DNA of 64,000 nt, taken from assembly GCF_900110425.1 (NCBI RefSeq), contig NZ_FODS01000008.1, positions 1-64,000 of the forward strand, given 5' to 3'. The position numbers were made by a program, and so were the translations under genes. The DNA comes from Salinihabitans flavidus. Its GTDB lineage: Bacteria > Pseudomonadota > Alphaproteobacteria > Rhodobacterales > Rhodobacteraceae. The notes under the pieces are model-generated. The model was not told the DNA's origin, searched no databases, and saw only the letters and a list, made by a program, of their open reading frames with translations. How positions within the stretch are numbered: the stretch's first letter is position 1; each line of letters starts with the position of its first letter. Shown here piece by piece: positions 42,831-52,092 of the stretch.

Positions 42831-44093
42831 TCAGGCGACGTTGCTGTTGGCGGGTTTGATCGCGCCGCTGTTGGCATCGATGAAATCGAGCACGAGCGGA
42901 CGGATATTGTTGCGCCAGCTTCTACCCGCGAAGATGCCGTAGTGGCCGGCACCGGGTTCGAGATGGCTGGCCTTCTTGGAGTCGGGCAGGCCGGTCAGAA
43001 GATCGAGTGCCGCGATACACTGACCGGGGGCGGAGATGTCATCCTTTTCACCTTCGACGGTTTTCACCGCGACCTTGGTGATCTTTCCGATGTCCACCTT
43101 GCGCCCGTTCACGGTAAAGGCGTTGCGCGCGATTTCACGGTCCTTGAAGATCCGCTCCACCGTGGAGAGGTAGAACTCCGCCGTCATGTCCATGACCGAG
43201 AGATACTCGTCATAGAATCGGTTGTGGGCGTCATTGTCGCTCGCCTCATCCTTGGAGACGCGCATGATCTGATCGGTGAACGCCTGCGAGTGACGCTCGC
43301 CGTTCATCGAAATGAAAGAGGCCAGCTGCAACAGGCCGGGATAGACCATGCGGCCCACGCCCTTGTGTTTGAACCCGACGCGCTGAATCATCATTTCCTC
43401 GAGCTGACCCATGGTCACGCGGCGGCCGAAGTCGGTCACATCGGTGGGGGTGGCGTCGGGGTCGATCGGCCCGCCGATGAGCGTGAGAGAGCGAGGCTGC
43501 GCCTTGGGGTCATCCTCGGCCAGATAGGCCGTCGCGGCGAGCGCCAGCGGCGCGGGCTGGCACACGGCGATCACATGGGTGTCGGGGCCCATCTCGCGCA
43601 TGAAATCGACAAGGTAGAGGGTATAATCCTCCACATCGAATTTTCCCTCGGACACGGGAATGTCACGCGCATTGTGCCAGTCTGTCACGTAAACTTCGCA
43701 GTTCACGATCAGGGATTTCACCGTGGCGCGCAGCAACGTGGCATAGTGGCCGGACATCGGCGCCACCAGAAGAACGCGCCGCGGCTGTTCCTCGCGGCCG
43801 GAGACGTTGAAATGCAGGAGGTTGCCGAAGGGCTTTTCCACAACGGTTTCGATATTGACGAGATGATCCTTGCCATCTTCGCATGTGAAGGTACGGATGC
43901 CCCAGTCGGGCTTGCACACCATGCGCTTGAAGGTGCGTTCCGTCACTTCGCCCCAGGCGGCCCACCATTGCAGCGCAGGGTTTGGAAGCATGGAAAAAAG
44001 CGGGTAGGATGCAAAGGACTGAGCGGAGGCCCCCAACCACTGGTTCGTGTTGCGGAACGTCTCCATCAGATCATATGTGGCCATTTGGCGCAT
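42831..44093 (-). CDS. phaZ: Intracellular polyhydroxyalkanoate depolymerase PhaZ
   Basis: A 420-residue protein of the intracellular PHB depolymerase family. The catalytic Cys sits in VIAVCQPAPLAL, the position of Cys183 in Ralstonia PhaZ, and HLEPGAGHYGIFAGRSWR carries the His region. It mobilises stored PHA granules. It diverges from phaC, with a PhaR-type operator in the shared 114-bp region. The ATG at 44093 has AGAGAGG 7 bp upstream; another ATG three codons in is possible. Confidence 0.93.
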   Translation of the reverse strand: MRQMATYDLMETFRNTNQWLGASAQSFASYPLFSMLPNPALQWWAAWGEVTERTFKRMVCKPDWGIRTFTCEDGKDHLVNIETVVEKPFGNLLHFNVSGREEQPRRVLLVAPMSGHYATLLRATVKSLIVNCEVYVTDWHNARDIPVSEGKFDVEDYTLYLVDFMREMGPDTHVIAVCQPAPLALAATAYLAEDDPKAQPRSLTLIGGPIDPDATPTDVTDFGRRVTMGQLEEMMIQRVGFKHKGVGRMVYPGLLQLASFISMNGERHSQAFTDQIMRVSKDEASDNDAHNRFYDEYLSVMDMTAEFYLSTVERIFKDREIARNAFTVNGRKVDIGKITKVAVKTVEGEKDDISAPGQCIAALDLLTGLPDSKKASHLEPGAGHYGIFAGRSWRNNIRPLVLDFIDANSGAIKPANSNVA

Positions 44094-44173
44094 GGATGGG
44101 CCTCTCTTTCGCTGCCCGGATATCCGCCGGGGTTGCATGATGCCCGTGATGTTGAGGGCTTATAGCATTAATG

Positions 44174-44184
44174 CTGCACAGCAG
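44174..44184. promoter_or_regulatory. PhaR-type operator upstream of phaC/phaZ
   Basis: CTGCACAGCAG fits CTGC-N3-GCAG, the form I recall for Paracoccus PhaR sites. It lies 24 bp before the phaC ATG and 81 bp before the divergent phaZ. Confidence 0.65.
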
Positions 44185-44207
44185 CAAGATAGGGCGGGAT
44201 TTTGAAT

Positions 44208-46001
44208 ATGACAACAAACGACAAGGACGCAGAAGCGAATTTGGACCGTTTGAACGAGAATCTGGCCAAGGTTGAACAGCTTTCCAAGCGGTTGGTGGAG
44301 GTGATGACGCAGCGTAAGCCTGTTCGGTCCGAGCTGACCGCGCCGAACCACGAGCTGTTTGCCATGGGCGCAGGCGCCTATATGTCCGGGATGATGAACA
44401 ATCCCGGCAAGTTGATTGAGCATCAGCTTGAATTCTGGTCAAAATCCGTGCGCCATTACGTCGAGGCGCAGCATCTTCTCATGCAGGGCAAGTTCGAGCC
44501 GCCGGAAGATGACACGCCAAGCGATCGGCGTTTTTCCAATCCCCTGTGGCAGACGCACCCCTATTTCAACTTTCTCAAGCAGCAGTATCTGCTCAATGCC
44601 GAGGCGATGGAACAGGCGGTGAAGGATATCGAGGGGCTGGATGAGACCGAGCAACGGCGGTTGGCGTATTTTTCGCGCCAGATCATCGACATGATGGCAC
44701 CGACCAATTTTCTGGGCACCAACCCGGATGCGCTTGAAAAGGCGCTGGAGACGGATGGGGCGTCACTGGTTCAGGGGCTGGAGAACCTGATCGCGGATCT
44801 GGAGGCCAATGATGGGGAACTGGTGGTGCGGTTGGCCGATGAGAGCGCCTTCGAGGTGGGGGGCAATATTGCCACCACGCCGGGAAAGGTTGTCTACCGC
44901 AATCGCATGTTCGAACTGATCCAGTACAGCCCGACGACGGAAAACGTGCATGAGATCCCGCTCGTGATCCTGCCGCCCTGGATCAACAAGTATTACATCC
45001 TCGATCTCAAGCCGCAGAACAGCATGATCAAGTGGATCGTGGAGCAAGGCTACACCGTCTTCGTGGTGAGCTGGGTCAACCCCGACCGATCCTACGCCGA
45101 TGTCGGTCTGGACGACTACATCGAGGACGGGTTTCTGCGCGCGATCGAAGAGGTGAAGGCGATCACCGGGCAAAGCCAGGTCAACGCCGTGGGCTATTGC
45201 ATCGCGGGCACCACGCTGAGCATGACGCTGGCGCTGATGAAGGCGCGGGGCGACAAATCGGTCAAATCGGCCACGTTCTTTACCGCGCTGACGGATTTTT
45301 CCGATCAGGGCGAATTCACGCCTTTCCTTCAAGACGATTTCATCGACGCGATTGACGAGGAGATCGAGGAGGAGGGTATCCTGCGATCCTTCATCATGCA
45401 GCGGACGTTTTCCTTTCTGCGCTCCAACGATCTTGTCTATGGGCCCGCGATAAAGAGCTACATGATGGGCGAGGCGCCGCCGGCCTTCGATCTTCTGTAT
45501 TGGAACGGCGACGGGTCGGGCCTGCCGGGGCGGATGGCGCATGAATACCTGCGCTGGCTGTGTCAGGACAACCGCTTTGCCGATGGTGGGATAGAGCTTT
45601 GCGGCGCGCGGCTTCACCTGAAGGATGTGACGGTGCCGATCTTCGCCGTCACCTGCGAGACCGACCATATCGCCCGTTGGAAGGACTGCTTTCGCGGGTT
45701 CCAGCAAACCCGCAGCCGGTCGCGGACTTTTGTGGTTTCGGAGTCGGGGCATATCGCGGGGATCGTGAATCCGCCGTCCAGGAACAAATACGGCCACTAC
45801 ACCAACGACGATCACAAGCTGTCGCCGGCGGACTGGCTTGACGGGGCAGAGTATCATCAGGGGTCGTGGTGGCCGCACTGGGAAGCATGGCTGTCGCGGC
45901 GCTCTGGCAAGCAGGTTCCGGCGCGCGAGCCGGGCGATTCGGAGCATCCGGTGCTTTGCGAGGCCCCGGGCACCTACGTGAAGACCAAGGCAATCCGTTG
46001 A
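44208..46001 (+). CDS. phaC: Class I polyhydroxyalkanoate synthase PhaC
   Basis: A 597-residue PHA synthase. An N-terminal region (1-220) is followed by the alpha/beta catalytic domain. The lipase-like box GYCIAG puts the nucleophile at Cys331, with Asp486 (CETDHIAR) and His515 (SESGHIAG) as partners. It polymerises (R)-3-hydroxyacyl-CoA into storage granules. The length is class I, and there is no adjacent PhaE. The upstream TTG at 44202 is in frame but less likely. phaP and phaR follow. Confidence 0.96.
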   Translation: MTTNDKDAEANLDRLNENLAKVEQLSKRLVEVMTQRKPVRSELTAPNHELFAMGAGAYMSGMMNNPGKLIEHQLEFWSKSVRHYVEAQHLLMQGKFEPPEDDTPSDRRFSNPLWQTHPYFNFLKQQYLLNAEAMEQAVKDIEGLDETEQRRLAYFSRQIIDMMAPTNFLGTNPDALEKALETDGASLVQGLENLIADLEANDGELVVRLADESAFEVGGNIATTPGKVVYRNRMFELIQYSPTTENVHEIPLVILPPWINKYYILDLKPQNSMIKWIVEQGYTVFVVSWVNPDRSYADVGLDDYIEDGFLRAIEEVKAITGQSQVNAVGYCIAGTTLSMTLALMKARGDKSVKSATFFTALTDFSDQGEFTPFLQDDFIDAIDEEIEEEGILRSFIMQRTFSFLRSNDLVYGPAIKSYMMGEAPPAFDLLYWNGDGSGLPGRMAHEYLRWLCQDNRFADGGIELCGARLHLKDVTVPIFAVTCETDHIARWKDCFRGFQQTRSRSRTFVVSESGHIAGIVNPPSRNKYGHYTNDDHKLSPADWLDGAEYHQGSWWPHWEAWLSRRSGKQVPAREPGDSEHPVLCEAPGTYVKTKAIR

Positions 46002-46025
46002 TTTGAAACTGAAAATGAGAAAATG

Positions 46026-46065
46026 CTGCAGTGCAGCAAAAATCTCTTGAAATGCCGCAATGCAG
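46026..46065. promoter_or_regulatory. Two PhaR-type operators upstream of phaP
   Basis: CTGCAGTGCAG (46026-46036) is a full CTGC-N3-GCAG site. CCGCAATGCAG (46055-46065) matches it with one change, 29 bp further on. They lie 67-106 bp before the phasin ATG. Paired sites suggest stronger repression of phaP than of phaC. Confidence 0.65.
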
Positions 46066-46131
46066 AACACATATTGGTTTCAGAACGACGAAGCGGACCC
46101 CCGCTCCGCACAACCCGAAAGGATCAAGACA

Positions 46132-46578
46132 ATGGCAAATGCACAAGATTTCAACACCGTCCTGAAAGACATGATGGGCTCGTTCCCGGTCGACACCTCG
46201 GCCATGGAAAACGCTTTCAAGAGCACCGCGACGCTCAATGAAAAGCTGGCCGGTGTTGCACTGGAAGCGGCCGAGAAGAACTCGGAAATTTCCTCGAAGT
46301 GGACCAAGAACACGCTGTCCAAACTGGCAGACATGTCCAAGGCGAAAACCGAGCCTGCCGACTATGCCAAGGCGATGACCGATTTCGCGTCGGCACAAGC
46401 CGAAGTGGCCGCCGAGAACATGGCCGCCTACGCCGAAGTGGCCAAGAAGGTTCAGATGGAAACCGTCGAACTGATGCTGTCGGCCGGCAAGAGCGCGTCC
46501 GAGGATGCGACCGCTGCCATGAAGAAAGCCACCGACGAGGTGAGCACGGCAGCCAAGAAAGCCTCCGCCACCAAGTAA
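46132..46578 (+). CDS. phaP: Phasin PhaP
   Basis: A 148-residue helical, Ala/Lys/Glu-rich phasin (MANAQDFNTVLKDMMGSFPV, then long amphipathic helices, ending KKASATK). Phasins coat PHA granules and control their size. AAAGG stands before the ATG at 46132; the longer upstream frame overlaps operator DNA and is rejected. A strong intrinsic terminator follows, so phaP is a short independent transcript under PhaR-type operators. Confidence 0.92.
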   Translation: MANAQDFNTVLKDMMGSFPVDTSAMENAFKSTATLNEKLAGVALEAAEKNSEISSKWTKNTLSKLADMSKAKTEPADYAKAMTDFASAQAEVAAENMAAYAEVAKKVQMETVELMLSAGKSASEDATAAMKKATDEVSTAAKKASATK

Positions 46579-46628
46579 GCGGACGAACTACTTAGCACCT
46601 CCTCCTCCCTCATGGGTGCTTGGTTGAA

Positions 46629-46659
46629 GGGCGAGCCTGCGGGCTCGCCCTTTCTTTTT
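46629..46659 (+). terminator. Intrinsic terminator after phaP
   Basis: GGGCGAGCC pairs perfectly with GGCTCGCCC around a TGCG loop (46629-46650), followed by TTTCTTTTT. This is the strongest terminator in the window. Confidence 0.92.
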
Positions 46660-46680
46660 GTGCTGCGCTCGCATAGGCTT

Positions 46681-46698
46681 TTTTGCAACGCTGCAAAA
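46681..46698. promoter_or_regulatory. Palindromic operator upstream of phaR
   Basis: TTTTGCA and TGCAAAA form a perfect 7-bp inverted repeat around ACGC, 15 bp before the phaR GTG. It is TGC-rich like the phaC and phaP sites and fits autoregulation by PhaR. Confidence 0.6.
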
Positions 46699-46712
46699 TG
46701 GGGGAGTAGCCT

Positions 46713-47267
46713 GTGGCTGACACTGACAAACCATTGCTGATCAAGAGGTATGCGAGCCGTCGGCTCTATAACACCGAGACCAGCGATTATGTGACACTGG
46801 AAGACATAGCGGGATTCATCCGCGACGGGCGCGAGGTGCAGATCGTGGACCTCAAGACCGGCGACGACCTGACCCGACAATACCTTCTGCAGATCATTGC
46901 CGAGCATGAAAGCCGGGGCGAGAGCGTTTTGCCGGTCAACGTGCTCAATGATCTGGTGCGAAGCTATACAACGCAGGCGACATCGGTGGTGCCGCAGTTC
47001 TTGGCGGCCAGCTTCGATATGCTGCGCGAACAGCAGTCCAAGATGGTGGAGAACATGAACAGCATGACCCCGATGGGCAAGGTTCCCGGCATGGAGGCGA
47101 TGCAGGCGCAGCAGGAAGCGTTCCTCAAGGCGATGACCGGCGGCCTGGGCCAGTGGAAGGCCCCCGAAACGGGCGGCTCGACAGAGACCTCCGGTGAGGG
47201 CGAGGATCTGGACGAAATCAAGAAGCAGCTCGCCGAACTTCAGGAGAAGCTCTCGCGCATGAAGTGA
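46713..47267 (+). CDS. phaR: Polyhydroxyalkanoate synthesis repressor PhaR
   Basis: A 184-residue protein. The N-terminal DNA-binding/PHA-accumulation regulator domain reads KRYASRRLYNTETSDYVTLED, followed by a second conserved segment (EHESRGESVLPVNVLNDLVR) and a helical C-terminus ending in a coiled coil (DEIKKQLAELQEKLSRMK). PhaR binds nascent PHA and releases the phasin promoter when polymer forms. It starts at a GTG with GGGGAG upstream. A putative autoregulatory palindrome lies in front. Confidence 0.93.
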   Translation: MADTDKPLLIKRYASRRLYNTETSDYVTLEDIAGFIRDGREVQIVDLKTGDDLTRQYLLQIIAEHESRGESVLPVNVLNDLVRSYTTQATSVVPQFLAASFDMLREQQSKMVENMNSMTPMGKVPGMEAMQAQQEAFLKAMTGGLGQWKAPETGGSTETSGEGEDLDEIKKQLAELQEKLSRMK

Positions 47268-47277
47268 CCGGTTGCGC

Positions 47278-48468
47278 TCAGGTGCCGTAGGCGCGCAGCG
47301 GTCCCATCACGTCCTCGGCCGCGGCCATGAGCGCATCGGCGACGAAATCGAGATCGGAGCGCTTGAGCCGTGCCGGCAGACGCACATCGCAGGCACGCAT
47401 CAGCATGGCGCGGGTGCGCGGCAGATCCGGCTGATCTCCCAGAAAACGCCAGTTCCAGAAGGCGCGTGCATTGTCGCTGCTTTGTCCGAAAACCTGCACC
47501 TTCACCCCGCGTGCGGCGGCGGCCTCGGCAAAGGCACGGACCTGATCCTCGCTCATGCCGTCAACGTTGAACTGGATGGAATCGGGCGCGCGTTCTTCGG
47601 CGGGCAGCTTGGCAGGCACGCACAGCCACGGACTCTGGTTCAGGCGGCGTGCGACATAATCGTAATTGGCGCGCCCGTCGCGCACCCGGCGCGGGATTTC
47701 CGGCAACTGCGCGCGGATGATAGCGGCCGACAGGTTCGAAAGTCGCAGATTGTAAAGCGGCAGGAGGTTCTGCCAGCGCGCAAAAGCGTCGTGCAGCACG
47801 GGATGCTTTTTCCAGTTATGCTCATAGGCGCCGGACATGATGATGGCGCGCGCCACGAGATCCGCGTCATCGGTGATCAGGATGCCGCCTTCGCCGGCGT
47901 TCACCAGCTTGTAGGACTGAAACGAAAAACAGCCGACGCGCCCGATGGTGCCGATATTGCGCCCGTGCCATGTGGTGCCGAGCGAATGCGCCGCATCCTC
48001 GATCACGGGCAGGCCGCGCGCGTCGCAAAGCGCCATGATCGCATCCATGTCCGAGGTGTGACCGCGCATATGGCTGATGATCACCGCCTGAACATCGTCC
48101 AGCCGGGCGGCGAAATCCTCAAGGTCGACGCGGTAATCCTCGCCAACCTCGCAAAGCACGGGGATGCAGTCGGCATGCACGACCGAAGAGGGCACCGCAG
48201 CAAAGGTGAACCCGGGCAGCAGAACGCGCGCGTCGCGCGGCAGTCCAAGCGCCTTGAGCGACAGGAACAGTGCCGCCGAACAGGAGGAGACGGCCAGCGC
48301 GTATTTGCTGCCCATCATCTCGGCGAACTCCGCCTCCAGCAATGAGACGGGCGCGTCGTCCGGCGCGGTGTAGCGGAAAAGATCGCCCGATTGCAGAAGG
48401 CGGTCGATCTCTGATCGCACGGACTGTGGGATCGGTTCGGCGTCGTAGACGTTGGGCTGCGAACTCAT
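47278..48468 (-). CDS. DegT/DnrJ/EryC1/StrS-family PLP aminotransferase
   Basis: A 396-residue sugar-type aminotransferase. The PLP Lys is in FSFQSYKLVNAGEGG near residue 190, with SSCSAALFLSLKALG near 65 and VIEDAAHSLGTTWHG near 155. The family transfers amino groups to nucleotide-linked keto-sugars or similar ketones in polysaccharide and antibiotic synthesis. No other sugar-biosynthesis gene is nearby, so its pathway is open. It is convergent with phaR. The 227 bp upstream hold the copy-A palindromic repeat. Confidence 0.85.
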   Translation of the reverse strand: MSSQPNVYDAEPIPQSVRSEIDRLLQSGDLFRYTAPDDAPVSLLEAEFAEMMGSKYALAVSSCSAALFLSLKALGLPRDARVLLPGFTFAAVPSSVVHADCIPVLCEVGEDYRVDLEDFAARLDDVQAVIISHMRGHTSDMDAIMALCDARGLPVIEDAAHSLGTTWHGRNIGTIGRVGCFSFQSYKLVNAGEGGILITDDADLVARAIIMSGAYEHNWKKHPVLHDAFARWQNLLPLYNLRLSNLSAAIIRAQLPEIPRRVRDGRANYDYVARRLNQSPWLCVPAKLPAEERAPDSIQFNVDGMSEDQVRAFAEAAAARGVKVQVFGQSSDNARAFWNWRFLGDQPDLPRTRAMLMRACDVRLPARLKRSDLDFVADALMAAAEDVMGPLRAYGT

Positions 48469-48589
48469 AGTTTTCACTTTGCTTAACTCTGGATTTGGAA
48501 AATGTAAAACAACGGCGCGACGAAGGCCAGACGAAAGCGTGGAAAAACTGCCTGAAGTGCGCCTGTGTTGCGTGAAAGGCCGATTCGCC

Positions 48590-48656
48590 CTGCATCTTTT
48601 CGGGTCAAATACCTCGGGGTCCGGGGCAGCGCCCCGGGGCCTGCGCGGCCCGAGCG
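48590..48656 (-). repeat. Palindromic intergenic repeat (REP-like), copy A
   Basis: On the minus strand this reads GGCCGCGCAGGCCCC, a CCCCGGGGC-GCT-GCCCCGG hairpin, then CCCCGAGGTATTTGACCCG and AAAAGATGCAG. Copies on the plus strand lie at 53600-53667 and 61581-61649. It is located 40 bp past the puuB stop, in the sense direction. Confidence 0.8.
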
Positions 48657-48695
48657 CAAATCATACTGCGCGCACGGGACGCGCGCCCCGCCTGG

Positions 48696-50000
48696 TCAAA
48701 CGCCGAGGCGGTCGCGCAGTGAATACCATGTCATCGCCAGTACCAGCAGCGGCGAACGCAGCGTGCTGCCGCCCGGAAAGGCGGGGGAGGGCACGCTGGC
48801 AAGCGTGTCGAAGCCCTGCGAGTGTCCGGCGATGGCCTGCGCCATGAGCTTGCCCGCGTGGGTCGCGGTGCCGACACCGTGGCCGGAATAGCCCGAGGTC
48901 GAGAGGATATTGGGCGCCAGCCGCGCCAGGTAGGGCATACGCCGCATGGTGATGCCGAGCGTGCCGCCCCAGGCGTAGTCGATCTTCACGTCGCGCAGAT
49001 GCGGGAAGATCACGCTCATCGGCGCGCGCACCTTGGCGGCGATGTCGGCGGGAAAGCGATAGCCATAGCTTTCGCCCCCCCCGAACAGCAGGCGCTTGTC
49101 GTGACTGAGGCGGAAATAGTTCACGACAAAGCGCGAATCGGCCACGGCGATGTCGCGGGTCAGCACGCGGGCGGCCTCATCGCCCAAAGGCTCCGTCGCG
49201 GCGACGAAATTGTTGATCGGCATGACGTGCGCGGCCACCTTGCGGTTCAGCCCGCCGAGATAGCCATTGGCCGCGAGGATGACGTGATCGGCCTCGATCC
49301 GGCCCTGATCCGTGATCACGACGGGCTTGCCACCTTCGGTGATGCCCTGCACCGCGCTGTTCTCGTAGATCCGCGCGCCGGCCGCCTCGGCCGCCCGCGC
49401 CAGCCCCAGCGCATAGCGCAATGGGTGCAGATGTGCCGCGCCCATGTCGAGCACACCGCCACGATAGTCGGGCGAGGGGCAGATGGCGCGGCAGGCCGCT
49501 TCATCCAGAGTTTCAAGCTGATCATAGCCATAGTCGCGCTGCAACTTCTCGGCGTAGGCGTGCAGATGTGCGACGTCCGATCGGGTGGAGCCGGTCCAGG
49601 CGATGCCGGGGCGCAGGTGACAGTCGATTTCATGATTTTTGATCAAATCCTTGACCAGCGTCTTGGCCTCTTCGGCCAGATCCCACAGGTGGCGCGCGGT
49701 GTCGCGGCCCATGAGCCGTTCCAGCCCGTCCTGTTCCATCCGCTGGCCGGAGCCGAGTTGCCCGCCGTTGCGGCCCGAGGCGCCGAACCCGACGCGGTGC
49801 GCCTCCACCAACGCCACGTCATGGCCCAGTTCGGCCAGATGCAGCGCGGCGGACAGCCCGGTGTAGCCCGCCCCCACGATGCACACATCGGCGCGAATCT
49901 CGCCCTGCGCCTGCAGGCGGGGCGGCGGTATGTCGGCACTCGCGGCATACCAGCTTTGCGGGTATTGGCCGGCCCGGTCGTTGGCGTAGAGCAGGTTCAT
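48696..50000 (-). CDS. puuB: FAD-dependent amine oxidase, gamma-glutamylputrescine oxidase-like (PuuB)
   Basis: A 434-residue DAO-family flavoenzyme. The Rossmann motif is VCIVGAGYTGLSAALHLAEL near residue 40, with GASGRNGGQLGSG typical of PuuB and a C-terminal STSGYSGHGVGTATHAGKL. In polyamine breakdown it oxidises gamma-glutamylputrescine to the aldehyde. It overlaps the upstream PuuA by 4 bp (ATGA), fixing the start at 50000 and supporting the pathway call. Confidence 0.87.
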   Translation of the reverse strand: MNLLYANDRAGQYPQSWYAASADIPPPRLQAQGEIRADVCIVGAGYTGLSAALHLAELGHDVALVEAHRVGFGASGRNGGQLGSGQRMEQDGLERLMGRDTARHLWDLAEEAKTLVKDLIKNHEIDCHLRPGIAWTGSTRSDVAHLHAYAEKLQRDYGYDQLETLDEAACRAICPSPDYRGGVLDMGAAHLHPLRYALGLARAAEAAGARIYENSAVQGITEGGKPVVITDQGRIEADHVILAANGYLGGLNRKVAAHVMPINNFVAATEPLGDEAARVLTRDIAVADSRFVVNYFRLSHDKRLLFGGGESYGYRFPADIAAKVRAPMSVIFPHLRDVKIDYAWGGTLGITMRRMPYLARLAPNILSTSGYSGHGVGTATHAGKLMAQAIAGHSQGFDTLASVPSPAFPGGSTLRSPLLVLAMTWYSLRDRLGV

Positions 50001-51355
50001 ACGTTCATCAGCAGGTGTTCGCGCTCCCACGGGGAGATGACCTGGAGAAACTCCTCGTATTCCGTGCGCTTGATGATCGAATAGACACGGGCGAACTCGG
50101 GGCCGAGAACCTCGTGCAGATCGGTCGCCTTGTCGAACACCTCCAATGCCTGCCCCATGACCTGGGGGATGTCGCTTGCTCCGGCATAGGCGTCGCCGCG
50201 GTACTGCTCGGACGGGCGCTTCTTTTCCATCAGTCCGAGATAGCCGCAGGCGAGCGAGGCGGCGATTCCGAGATAGGGGTTGCAATCCATCCCGGCGAGA
50301 CGGTTTTCCACACGCCGCGATTCCGACCCCGAGATCGGAATGCGGATGCCGGTGGTGCGGTTGTCGCGGGCCCATTCGAGATTGATCGGCGCGGCGTGGT
50401 CCCGCACATAGCGGCGGTAGGAATTCACATAGGGCGCCAACACCGCGATGGCCGAGGGCAGGTGATTTTGCAGCCCGCCGATGAAATAGTAGAACGCATC
50501 CGTTTCCCCGCCCTGCGGTCCGGAAAACAGGTTGTTGCCGGTTTCGGTCTCGATGATCGAATGGTGGATATGCATGGCCGATCCCGGCTCTTCCGCGATC
50601 GGCTTGGCCATGAAGGTGGCGAAGCAGTCGTGGCGTAGCGCCGCCTCACGGATCAGGCGCTTGAAGTAGAACACCTCGTCGGCGAGCTTCACCGGATCGC
50701 CGTGGCGCAGGTTGATTTCAAGCTGCCCGGCGCCGCCTTCCTGGGTGATGCCGTCAATTTCGAAGCCCTGCGCCTCGGCAAAATCGTAGATGTCGTCGAT
50801 CACAGGGCCGAATTCGTCCACAGCGGTCATGGAATAGGCTTGCCGCGCCGCCGCGGGGCGGCCCGAACGGCCCATCATCGGCTCGATCGGTTTGGACGGG
50901 TCGATATTACGCGCGACGAGGAAGAACTCCATCTCGGGCGCGACGACCGGCTCCCAGCCCTGCGCGCGGTAGAGATCGACCACCCGCCTGAGCACGTTGC
51001 GCGGCGCGAAGGGAACGGGATCGCCGTTGCGGTCATAGGCATCGTGGATCACCTGGAGCGTCCAGTCGCCGGTCCAGGGCGCGGCGGTGGCGGTGGTCAT
51101 GTCCGGCTTGAGGATCATGTCGCGCTCGATGAAGCCCTCTTCGTTCGCGGCCTCGCCCCAGTCGCCGGTGATTGTCTGGTAGAAGATCGAGTCCGGCAGG
51201 TAGAATTTCATCTGCCGGGCAAATTTCGAGGCCGGGACCGCCTTGCCGCGCGCGATGCCCGGCAGGTCCGCGATCACGCATTCGACTTCATCGAGACGGC
51301 GGCCTTCGAGATAGGCGCGCGCGGCTTCGGGGATGGTGTCGAGCCAGTCGGTCAT
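49997..51355 (-). CDS. puuA: Gamma-glutamylpolyamine synthetase (glutamine synthetase family, PuuA-like)
   Basis: A 452-residue glutamine-synthetase-fold enzyme. APEMEFFLVARN carries the metal-binding Glu of the catalytic barrel, GSAMHIHHSI the catalytic His, and RIPISGSESRRVENRLAG the ATP/substrate loop. PuuA-type enzymes ligate glutamate to putrescine or another polyamine. It is coupled by overlaps to the amidotransferase upstream and PuuB downstream. A second PuuA-like gene lies two genes upstream, so substrates may be divided between the two. Confidence 0.87.
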   Translation of the reverse strand: MTDWLDTIPEAARAYLEGRRLDEVECVIADLPGIARGKAVPASKFARQMKFYLPDSIFYQTITGDWGEAANEEGFIERDMILKPDMTTATAAPWTGDWTLQVIHDAYDRNGDPVPFAPRNVLRRVVDLYRAQGWEPVVAPEMEFFLVARNIDPSKPIEPMMGRSGRPAAARQAYSMTAVDEFGPVIDDIYDFAEAQGFEIDGITQEGGAGQLEINLRHGDPVKLADEVFYFKRLIREAALRHDCFATFMAKPIAEEPGSAMHIHHSIIETETGNNLFSGPQGGETDAFYYFIGGLQNHLPSAIAVLAPYVNSYRRYVRDHAAPINLEWARDNRTTGIRIPISGSESRRVENRLAGMDCNPYLGIAASLACGYLGLMEKKRPSEQYRGDAYAGASDIPQVMGQALEVFDKATDLHEVLGPEFARVYSIIKRTEYEEFLQVISPWEREHLLMNV

Positions 51356-52035
51356 GCGGATCTCTCCTTGCGTAGGAAATCGGCGATCTGATCGGCGATG
51401 ATGTCGCTGGCCAGCGGCTGGTCGAGGGTGCTTTCGGCCTTGTCAAGAAGCTCTTGCGGCACGACACCCTTGCCCCGGGTGTGGATCAGCCCTTCGATGA
51501 AATCGGGCCCGAACTCGGGGTGCGGCTGGATCGTCAGGGCGCGATCCCCATAGACCAGCGCGGCATGGGCGCAGAAGTCGTTGGAGGCGATGGTGCGCGC
51601 GCCTTCGGGCGGGGTGATGACCTGATCCTGATGCCAGGCGTTGAGCGGCAAATGCGCGCCGCCGAAGTCATAGTCCTGCCGTCCCACGGCCCAGCCACCG
51701 GGAAACTTCACGACCTTGCCGCCTAGCGCCTGCGCCACGATCTGATGGCCGAAACAGATGCCCACGACGGGCACGGCGTGCTCGATCGCATCGCGGATGA
51801 ACGCCTCCAGCGGAGCAATCCATGGGTGATCCTCATAGGCGCCGTGCTTGGACCCGGTAATCAGCCAGCCGTCGGCGTCCGTCACGTCGCCGGGAAATTC
51901 CATGTCCACCACGTTCCAGGTTTCAAAGGTAAACCCCTGATCATGCAGGAGTTTCCGGAACATGTCGTCGTAATCGCCAAGGTCGGGGCGGAGGTTGTCG
52001 GGGGCGTGGCCGGTTTGCAGGATACCGATTTTCAT
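51352..52035 (-). CDS. Class I glutamine amidotransferase-like protein
   Basis: A 227-residue amidotransferase domain. The nucleophile Cys is in VGICFGHQIVAQALGG, and the His-x-Glu pair in IQPHPEFGPDF. It resembles stand-alone GMP-synthase-like amidotransferases. Between two PuuA-like synthetases it may hydrolyse a gamma-glutamyl product, as PuuD does in E. coli, but its similarity to PuuD itself is not obvious from the motifs. Confidence 0.78.
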   Translation of the reverse strand: MKIGILQTGHAPDNLRPDLGDYDDMFRKLLHDQGFTFETWNVVDMEFPGDVTDADGWLITGSKHGAYEDHPWIAPLEAFIRDAIEHAVPVVGICFGHQIVAQALGGKVVKFPGGWAVGRQDYDFGGAHLPLNAWHQDQVITPPEGARTIASNDFCAHAALVYGDRALTIQPHPEFGPDFIEGLIHTRGKGVVPQELLDKAESTLDQPLASDIIADQIADFLRKERSA

Positions 52036-52092
52036 GGGTCACCGTATTTGATCAAATTGAGGGTAACGCAGGGCACGCGTGGCGGCAAGGGG

